Assembly: GCA_031267635.1 (NCBI GenBank)
Contig: JAIRYX010000378.1
Location: 1-16,023, forward strand
DNA from: Planctomycetaceae bacterium
GTDB taxonomy: Bacteria > Planctomycetota > Planctomycetia > Pirellulales > Thermoguttaceae
Direction of reading: 5' to 3'
DNA: 16,023 bases
The notes below the pieces were generated by a model. The model made no database searches, had not been told where the DNA came from, and saw only the letters and a program-made list of their open reading frames with translations. A program made the translations under genes and the position numbers. Shown here in pieces: positions 6,251 to 14,200 of this stretch; position 1 is the first letter of the stretch, and each line of letters opens with the position of its first letter.

Positions 6251-7681
6251 TTAACGATTGATGACAATACCTATGTTGACTCCGTGAATCCAAGTCGATT
6301 GCGTTACTTTGTCATTGATCCCGAAAATGTTTCCCGTGTGATCAATCGCATACTTGTTGACAAGAGACGCTCTTGCCGTATTGTCAATCCACATTCCTTG
6401 ATAACCGGCTTGCAATGCGATTGCGTCGGTAAATTGCCAACTTGCTTTGAGTGCCAGTTCAACGCCGGGCGAAAAATCCATCAAGGTTTTTCGATAATTA
6501 AATTCTTTTCCGCCGTTGATGAATCCTATCGGAACCAGTGTTGGGATTGTATTCGTATTATTGTCATTGTTATTGGTCTCATCCGTAGTAGAAATATAAT
6601 TGCTTGCTCCGATATTTCCGCGGCTTCTCACATTTTGCGTATTAAAACCGGCAAAGAACTTGGAATCGGCGGTTAATGACCAACGTCCGGCTGTTTTTCT
6701 GATAAGCCGAATTCCTACTTGAGGTCCGATTAAATGGTTGTCGGCTGTGAAGTGCCAGTGCGTATCAGATTTTAGTTGATAGGGTGATGTTTCCGCAACA
6801 TAATTATTATTGTCTGTGTCAGTACTTGATGAATCAGTCTCTTCTTCGACGTAACTATTCCACATTGATCCCCATCCGGTAAAGGATAAATTATCGTCTA
6901 ATTCCAAATACCGCACGCCGCCGGTGAACTCTAAAAAGCCAAGACGGGTTGCGTGACTGCGGAAAATATAGTTTGCCTGAATATCCCAATGGCTGAGCTT
7001 TGAGTCAATTTTATACAGATCAAAATTCAAAGGCATCGGAGCGACAACGTCAACAGTCTCTGGCGGATCCGCTAGTATCCAATTAACTTGACTAGGGTTA
7101 ACAGCGTACCATCCCCAAAAAAAGCCGACGTTGTGACTCTGCCCGTTGAATGACTCAAAAGCTTGGGGGATAGTAGTGCCTTTATAATAATACGCATACC
7201 CCGATTTCGGCGTAGCCGTGAAGAGAGCTTGAGAATCCTCTTGAATATCCATCGTTCCATTCACGCCTTCATAGGAATCTCGTTGAGACTGCATGATGGT
7301 AGAGGCAATTTCCCAACCATGATGTCCGCTAAAGTTTCCTAACCGTAACGTTACCCCGCTGTTGAAATTATTTCCCAACGAGCCGGTGGTCATATTATTG
7401 GTTCGTTGATTAAATGACGTGCCGGTAAAATAGGTGTTTTGAAGCCCTTGATCAGCAACCCACCCAATCGTTGTATTTTTTCCTTTGGTAATCAGCATGT
7501 AGTTATAGCTGACTTCCCCCCACATTCCATCGCGAAGGCGTGCGTTTCCGCCAAATTGTTCGCTCCTCACTGGAGCCCAAAGTCTCATCTGTGAAACTTG
7601 TGCAAAGGCAGTGCTGCAATCAATCATTGCTAAAAATAGCAACAGACCTCTCAAAAATGTTTTCATGTTGGTAAGCGACAT
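6251..7681 (-). CDS. Exported outer-membrane beta-barrel protein, BBP7-like
   Basis: A 476-residue protein with a clear signal peptide: Lys/Arg-bearing start, hydrophobic FLRGLLLFLAM, and an Ala-x-Ala site (AFA before Gln28). The mature part has no further membrane helices. It is rich in Gly, Asn, Thr and aromatic residues in alternating amphipathic stretches (for example HWDIQANYIFRSHATRLGFL, SLTADSKFFAGFNTQ, IALQAGYQGMWID) and ends in such a strand, as in a barrel. The pattern fits the planctomycete BBP7/DUF1551 porin-like family, with a WGEVSYNYML opening and late GFINGGKEFNYR. A low-complexity Asp/Ser/Asn stretch in the middle (SSSTDTDNNNYV) and another NNDNNTNT are probable extracellular loops. 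The start at 7681 is the first Met; Met6 (7666) is possible. Specific substrate unknown. Confidence 0.65.
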   Translation of the reverse strand: MSLTNMKTFLRGLLLFLAMIDCSTAFAQVSQMRLWAPVRSEQFGGNARLRDGMWGEVSYNYMLITKGKNTTIGWVADQGLQNTYFTGTSFNQRTNNMTTGSLGNNFNSGVTLRLGNFSGHHGWEIASTIMQSQRDSYEGVNGTMDIQEDSQALFTATPKSGYAYYYKGTTIPQAFESFNGQSHNVGFFWGWYAVNPSQVNWILADPPETVDVVAPMPLNFDLYKIDSKLSHWDIQANYIFRSHATRLGFLEFTGGVRYLELDDNLSFTGWGSMWNSYVEEETDSSSTDTDNNNYVAETSPYQLKSDTHWHFTADNHLIGPQVGIRLIRKTAGRWSLTADSKFFAGFNTQNVRSRGNIGASNYISTTDETNNNDNNTNTIPTLVPIGFINGGKEFNYRKTLMDFSPGVELALKASWQFTDAIALQAGYQGMWIDNTARASLVNKYAIDHTGNIFGINDKVTQSTWIHGVNIGIVINR

Positions 7682-7963
7682 GTTCTTCTACCCACCTCGT
7701 TGAATCTGAATCATCCTAAATTGTTAGTTTGTACGGCTATGACGCTTTGCAGGCATCTACCGTACATTACGGCTGTAGTGGTGGTATCGGACATATCGAC
7801 TTCAACAGTTGAGAGATAAATGACTTCAGAATGCAAATTATAAGGATATTTCTGAAAATTTGACTTATACGGCATTAAAATAAGTAAAATAGAAAAACAA
7901 AAACAATCATTTGGGGTATTGAGATAAGATTAAAACATTCAAAAAGGGATGAGTTTTCTAGTT

Positions 7964-8064
7964 AGGGAAACTTCTAAAAACCTCATTTTCAGCACATGTG
8001 ACCATTAAAAAATAAGGGCTTACGAATATTTGGGAGAGGTTTTTAGAATTTCTCTAAAATCTTT
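7964..8064 (-). repeat. R2 repeat, copy 4 (well preserved)
   Basis: Inverted ends CTTCTAAAAACCTC (7971-7984) and GAGGTTTTTAGAAT (8036-8049). On the reverse strand it contains CCAAATATTCGTAAGCCCTT, as in the copy at 2541-2636, and ends with AGTTTCCCTA as that copy does. It is joined at its left end (reverse strand sense) to an R1 copy through GTTATCCGAAAGATTTTAG. Confidence 0.75.
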
Positions 8065-8124
8065 CGGATAACGATTCAGACGCCCAGTGCGGATCTATTG
8101 GGTTGGAGCGGCTGAATAGTTGCG
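8065..8124 (-). repeat. R1 palindromic repeat, copy 5
   Basis: On the reverse strand it reads CGCAACTATTCAGCCGCTCC, then CAACCCAATAGATCCGCACT, then GGGCGTCTGAATCGTTATCC. The ends are inverted and the core matches copies 501-557 and 4932-4997. It is contiguous with the R2 copy at 7964-8064. Confidence 0.75.
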
Positions 8125-8197
8125 TTATTTTCTATCAACATTGAGTCACTAACGGGACGACGGAATACGGACTCTTGCGTCACATGAGCGAGTCGCT

Positions 8198-8231
8198 AAA
8201 AAACGGCATTTTATCTTACGATAAAATGCCG
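8198..8231 (-). terminator. Intrinsic terminator of the giant surface-protein gene
   Basis: Perfect 12-bp stem CGGCATTTTATC (8204-8215) with GATAAAATGCCG (8220-8231) and a four-base loop. On the reverse strand six T residues follow (A6 at 8198-8203). It lies about 65 bases after the stop codon at 8296-8298. Confidence 0.85.
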
Positions 8232-8295
8232 TGCGATTGTACCGCGTTTGTGTACGGCATACCACTCGCGTTTCAGCGAAACCTCCAAATCAAAA

Positions 8296-11200
8296 TCAAA
8301 TATCCAGCGCGCCGGTTTTGAGGAGATAATCAACGTCCAATTCATTACTCTCAACATTCGAGTTTTCCGGCTTGGAAGAATTGAGGTTATCTGCCGCTAA
8401 TAGTTGATACAAATCATCATTGCTGTCTGCCGCCAACGCTGCCGCTTGTTGCGGTTGCGAAGAAGTTACGCGGCTGACTTCAACAATCACGCGCACATCG
8501 CTGACATTTTCAAGCACATAAGATTGCGATTTGCTACCGTATTCCCAGCGGTTTCCGCCGCTTGATTTGTAATTCACATCAGTCAAGGAAACGAGGTCGT
8601 TGCCGCCTTGTCCGTTGTATGTAAAATTGCTGTAATTGTAAACGCCGACTTTTCCGCCGGTTCCGTAAATCGCTTCGGCATAAATCGAAGTTCCGGTGAA
8701 TTGGTCGGAGTATTTCGATCCGACAAACGCCGCGCTGTCCACGCCGCCATTGCCTTCCACAAGAACATTGTTGTATCCAATCACGCTGTTTCTCGAACTT
8801 CCCGCCACAAGCGACACGCCGTAAGGCGAAACGTACAAAGAATCGTTTCCGGCGGTTCCGTTCAACACGGCTTTGTCGTTTCCGAAGGAAGAATAAGCGG
8901 TAATACGATTGAAGCCGGTTGCCGTATTGGAATAATTCTCGCCTTTCATCACGGCTTTTCCTGTCGAAAGCGTTAAAGCGTCGTCTCCTACGGAGTCATA
9001 CAGCGAGAGTTGCGAATTGGTTTTTCCGGTTGCCGTTATATTTCCAAAACCGTTACCGATATAGCCGAAACCGGCGCCAAGCAATTTGAAACTTCCGGGA
9101 TTGAGTTCCAGCGTATCGTTTCCAGCCGCGAGAACATTAACGTAGTTGTTTGTTCCGCCGACATTGAGTTCTGCGGATTCGACATTGAGAGCCGATAACG
9201 TCAACGAATTGTCACCCACGTAAACCGACACGCGACTTTCTCCGGCGTTTACTAACGCCGTATTGTTTTCGTTCGGCGTGGTGAAAATGATTTTGTCGTT
9301 TCCGCCAAGTCCGTCGATTTGCAAATCTTTGATGTTTGCGGCAACGGATTTTGTTACGCCGTTGACTTTCACCTGTACCGTACCGGATTGCGTTACGGTG
9401 ACTTCAAATACGTCGTTGCCGTTCGTTCCTTCAATAAACGCCGCGTCAAGCGATTCGTATTTGAATGTTGTCAGACTTTGACCAACGTAACCGCCGCCGC
9501 CGGTTGTTTGAATTTTCGAGTATTTTGTCTTACCGGAAATACCTTGCTCCCCATCCGCCGCACCAACGCGGTAAGTTCGCGTGAACACACCAGACGTGTT
9601 ATAAATAATCGCTGCCTGCTGACCTTGATCATTGACCTCTCCGACAGCGATTAGCGATTCGATTTGTCCAACCCACGCAAACGACATTCCGTTATTATCT
9701 ATCGTAGCGACAGAATATTGTTGATTTCCAAGCGTTGTATTGTTCAACCGAAATTCTTTCCACTCGTAACCCGGTTCAGACGACTCCAACGGAACATATT
9801 GTTCTATCAGGTCTGTTCCATCATTGGAAAACACTCTGGCAAACGTACCTTTATCGTGCGCCACGAGACGATTGACAGGATCAAAGTTATTCGGTTCCTG
9901 ATCATACGAAGTCCACGTAATCACAAAGTTACCGTTCGACGACATCGAAACGTCGGAATATTCCTGCGAGTAAATTGTCCGCGTATTGATCAGCGCATCC
10001 GCCGTTGTTCCGAGAATCGAAAGCGCAGCGCCGGTTGTCGTATTAAACCGCCGTGCGAAAATTTCGTATTGTCCGTAACTGGTCGCCGAATTGTTGTCGC
10101 TTGTCCACGTTACGACAAACGTTCCCGAATCGGAGACCGCAATTGTCGGATTGAATTGCCTTCCTGTTGTATAAGTGTTGACAATAAACGTTCCGACATT
10201 TGTGGATTTAAGCGTGTTATTTTCGTATTTCAATACTTTCGCGTAAATGTCTTCGCTATTGGAACTCGGATTGTGCATTTGCCACGTGAGTACCAAATTG
10301 CTGTTGTTGTCAAACGCAATATCGTAAGCGACAACATCGCGTCCATTTTCTGAAACGACGACAAATTCTTCCGTTCCTCTTGTCCGGTTCTTGATTTGTC
10401 CGGGCAGTACGTTCAGTTGCGAATCAAGCGACGTTTGTTGAAGCGTTCCGTCCGCCGTGAATACTCGCCCTTTCATCACGTTGGATTTTGTTGCGGCATT
10501 GTATTCAATCCATGTTACGAAAATATTCCCAGATTCATCATACGCCACTTTGGGAGAAAGACATTGCGCTGAAGAGCTGGCGTTTACCATAAGTTGATCA
10601 ATAAGCGGTTCGCCGTAAGCGTCATAAATACGGAGAAAAACGCCGGAGTTACTGGTGGGACCGGCGCCGTTCCAGACAATCGCGGTATTACCGTAACTAT
10701 CCATCGCAATATCGGGATTCGACTGATCGCCATTCATGTAATTATTGACAATTTTTGTCGTGCCGATCTTATTCCCGTTTTTATCAAAACGCTGCATCAC
10801 GATATTTCCGATTCTTATCGTAAGAATACCGTTCTCATCGACCGTAGTCGGATAATTGGGATTCCAAGGTTCTGTCGAAGAGCCGGGGAAATCTTCCGTA
10901 CCGACAAAAGCGTAATGCACGCTGACCACGACAAACGAACCGTCTTCCGCAGACGCGATTGCCGGTTTATCGTCTCCCAGTTCTGCCGCATCGAACGCAA
11001 GGGGATCCGGAGTATCTGGAATATTGTCAGGACGTTCTTCATCGACAACCGGCAATTTCTCGTTCGACGCTAAAGGAGCAACCACGATAAATTCCCGAGT
11101 GAAATTACCGCCCGCCAAGCCGGAATAATCGCCGTCCAGTTTATTGAGATCGTTATCTGTTGCGTTTTCCCTAATCGTCAGTTTATACCTTCCTGACGTC

Positions 11201-14200
11201 AACGGCTGATTGCCTAATTCTTGAGTATCCATATCAAAGGTAATAACGGCTTCCCATTTTCCGGTCTTATTGGAGACCAGACCAAGTTCATACGTTTTAT
11301 CCTTACCAAAGTCAATTTTGGAAATGATTCCGTAAACATCAACGCCGTTACGTTGTAATTGCCAGTTTGCCGGATTCAAAATACTTTGCGGCGATTGAAT
11401 GTAAGCGTTGTACATTTCTTCGCTGAACGTAACAATCATTCGCGTCGTTAAACCGTAAATTACGCTACCGTCTTGAATGCTCAAAAGATCGTTTTCGCGC
11501 GTCATCAATTGACCGTTTGCGTCGTATTGCAATTCGGCGTCAGTCCCCGTAATCGGTTTGCCGTTTGCGTCAAGCGGTATATTGGCGACCACAACGGTTT
11601 CCGTAATGATAGGACCGGCGGTATCCGACGCACGCGGAATGACACGGTAATAAACGTTGTTGTGGTAACCGTTTGATGAAGTTTCGGTTTCGCCTTGAAA
11701 TACAACGATTGCGTCGCCGTTTGCATTCAACGTCACGGTCGCGCCGGTTTGATCGAGATAAACATTGTCTTTATTGATGCGAAATTCGCGTCCAAATTCT
11801 CCATGCATTCCGACATAGCCGTAACCCGGAACGTAACGGGTTTCATCGGGAATCCCGTACTGCACATTATTGGTATTGTCCCTCGACTGCATCAACGTTG
11901 CCAAACTTGTATAGCGTTTTCCGTAAACTCCATAATCAATTACGGTTTCCGTTGTTACGCCGCCGGCTCCGTGACCGGTATCAGGCAATTGTTTTTGAAT
12001 CTGATTGGCGTCTTGTTTGCTTTCCCAAACGATCATAAAATCGCCATTATTCGCTATTGAAACAGACGAATACCATTGATTATCCGTGATCACATCGTTG
12101 ACAAGAAATTCTCCGCCGAGTGAAACGCTGCCTACAATATAAGTTGTAGGCGGCTCATCCTCATCTCCCTCCGCGTTCGGAGCGTTAGGTTCGTCGTCAC
12201 TAGGAGGATCGTCAGGGGGAACCTCGTCACCAGGATCAGGAGTGTCAGTGTCGTCTGGAGGAGGCGTAACAACAACGCCGCCGATAGAACCGACAACCGG
12301 CGTTCCGTCAATGTTAAAACGCCGTGCGTAAACTCCGGCAAGACCATTAACCGTACCGCCGGGTCCATCGCCCGCACTGTCTTGACCGAAACTCGTCCAT
12401 GTAAAAATCACTTCGTTGGTCATGCTGATTGCCACGTCCGACCACATTTGATTTCCGATTTCCGTTTCGTTGACAAGATATTCGGCGGTTCCTGTTGCAA
12501 CAATCGTGTCAATCCAATCACCATACGCCGAAACGCGCACATCTACGGAAAATTCACCGAAAGAGCAGTTCATAAGCGAGTCAATATCCGCTTTGGAATT
12601 TTCGTACATCGGGCCGCCATAGCTGACAACGCCCGCGATTTTCCCCGAAATAAATCCGGGACCACCGGAATCGCCTTGCGCAGAAGTCGCTTCGTATGCC
12701 GCATTCAATCCGGTATCACGAATGTTGAAATAAATGCCTAATGCGTCGTGTGTCGATGTGCCGTCGTCAAAATCGTAAACCAATGTATTTTCCGAATATT
12801 CAATTCCGAAAATCGATCCTAACGCTTCGTACTTATTTTGTCCTTCGTGACGAGTTCCGGCGGGACCTATATTTCCGGTTGTTCCTGTTCCGGTTGTTCC
12901 GAAGCCGACAACCTCGAACACCGAACCGATTTCTTCGTTGCCGCGATAAATGTCGTAACGTTCCGCTTCTGCAGGAGCGATAGTTTCCAACGTTAAAACC
13001 GCAAGGTCAGTTTGAGACGAAGGATCGCCTGCGTAATCTGGATGAACAGAGTTTTGTGAAACTTTGTAAGTTACGTTACCGCTTGGAAGAACAAACGTAA
13101 CCAATATATCTTCGACAGGAACGGGATCTCCGGTTTCCGTTGTTACCACATGCGCGGCGGTCAAAATATGCGAACCGCTCACAAGAAGCGAACCGGATCC
13201 CATCCACAAATTCGTACCGTCGCCTGCCGTGATTCTCACAACGCCCGTATAGTTATTGTCGCCGGTCAGGTGGTTGTCAATCGCGTCCGCACTGACAATT
13301 TTTAACCCCAACTGTTCACTTGCCTGCATTGCCTGAATACGCTGTGACAATTGACGGGAACCTTGCGAGAAAATAATTGCCGAGTTGGGTGAAAAGTTTT
13401 TCGCGTAAATATTTGTTTCGTAAGGACGGTCATTACCTTGTCCCCAGCTCGTCCATGTGATAATAAAGCTGCCGTCTTGTGCCATATCAATTGACGGATA
13501 GCGTTTATCGCCGACCGTTGTATCGTTGGCTCGCGATTCACCGCTTGCTCCGTCAGACAAAGTAGACGCGGTGATTGCCTGCGTTGATTTCGAGGGATAG
13601 TAAATCACATTTAACTGACTTACGTTTTTTTCTTTCAAAAGCCCGCCGAACTGCACAAGAATTGTCGAAGACGAATACGCCTGCACTTCTACATCCAGTC
13701 CGAGTGAGTTGAGCGCGGTTTGAATAGACTCCGCTGTAATTGTTGTATTTCTGCCGATAGGAATTGCGGCGGTGACTCTTCCTTCATATTCAATACTGAA
13801 AGTACTACCGATTGTCGGATTTCCGACAAATTGGATTGCTTGTATTTCGTCCGTGCCGCCGAGTGCGTTACACGCCGAGTCGTATCGTTGATAATAAATG
13901 TCGTAGCCGCTGTTCCTGTTTACCTGATTCAGACTTTCCCAAGTGATGACAAAACTGCCGGTCGAATCCATCGCAATATCCGGGAAGTTATGAATACCGG
14001 TCTCGTGGGAATTGACTTTAAATTCGGATATTGCGTTTCCGTTCTCGTCGGTGCGCGACGTTCCGTTCGCATTGTATGCTCTGGCATAAATGTCTGTTCC
14101 ATTGATGCTATTTTGAACCCACGTTACAACGAAATCGCCGTCCGCGTCCATCGCAACCGATGCGTAAGTTGCCGTTGGGTTATTTGTCACTTGAAATTCA

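Larger units (their letters stand above)
7682..8295. other. Interval between giant gene and barrel-protein gene
   Basis: About 610 bases with no gene. The right part holds the terminator of the giant gene, an R1 repeat and an R2 repeat. The stretch 7682-7960 should hold the barrel-protein promoter. The only hint is a TATAAT on the reverse strand at 7837-7842, without a matching -35, some 155 bases before the start codon. Confidence 0.6.

Noticed and set aside
7741..7753. GACGCTTTGCAGG identical to part of the terminator at 6150-6181 (opposite strand)
   Set aside because: Thirteen bases shared within 16 kb is within what chance allows, and there is no hairpin at 7741.
9664..10353. Long plus-strand frame (229 codons) opposite the giant gene, and similar ones at 13720-14370 and 15367-15966
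   Set aside because: Arg/Cys/Ile-rich antisense reading of the giant gene with no family resemblance; these are shadows of the real frame.
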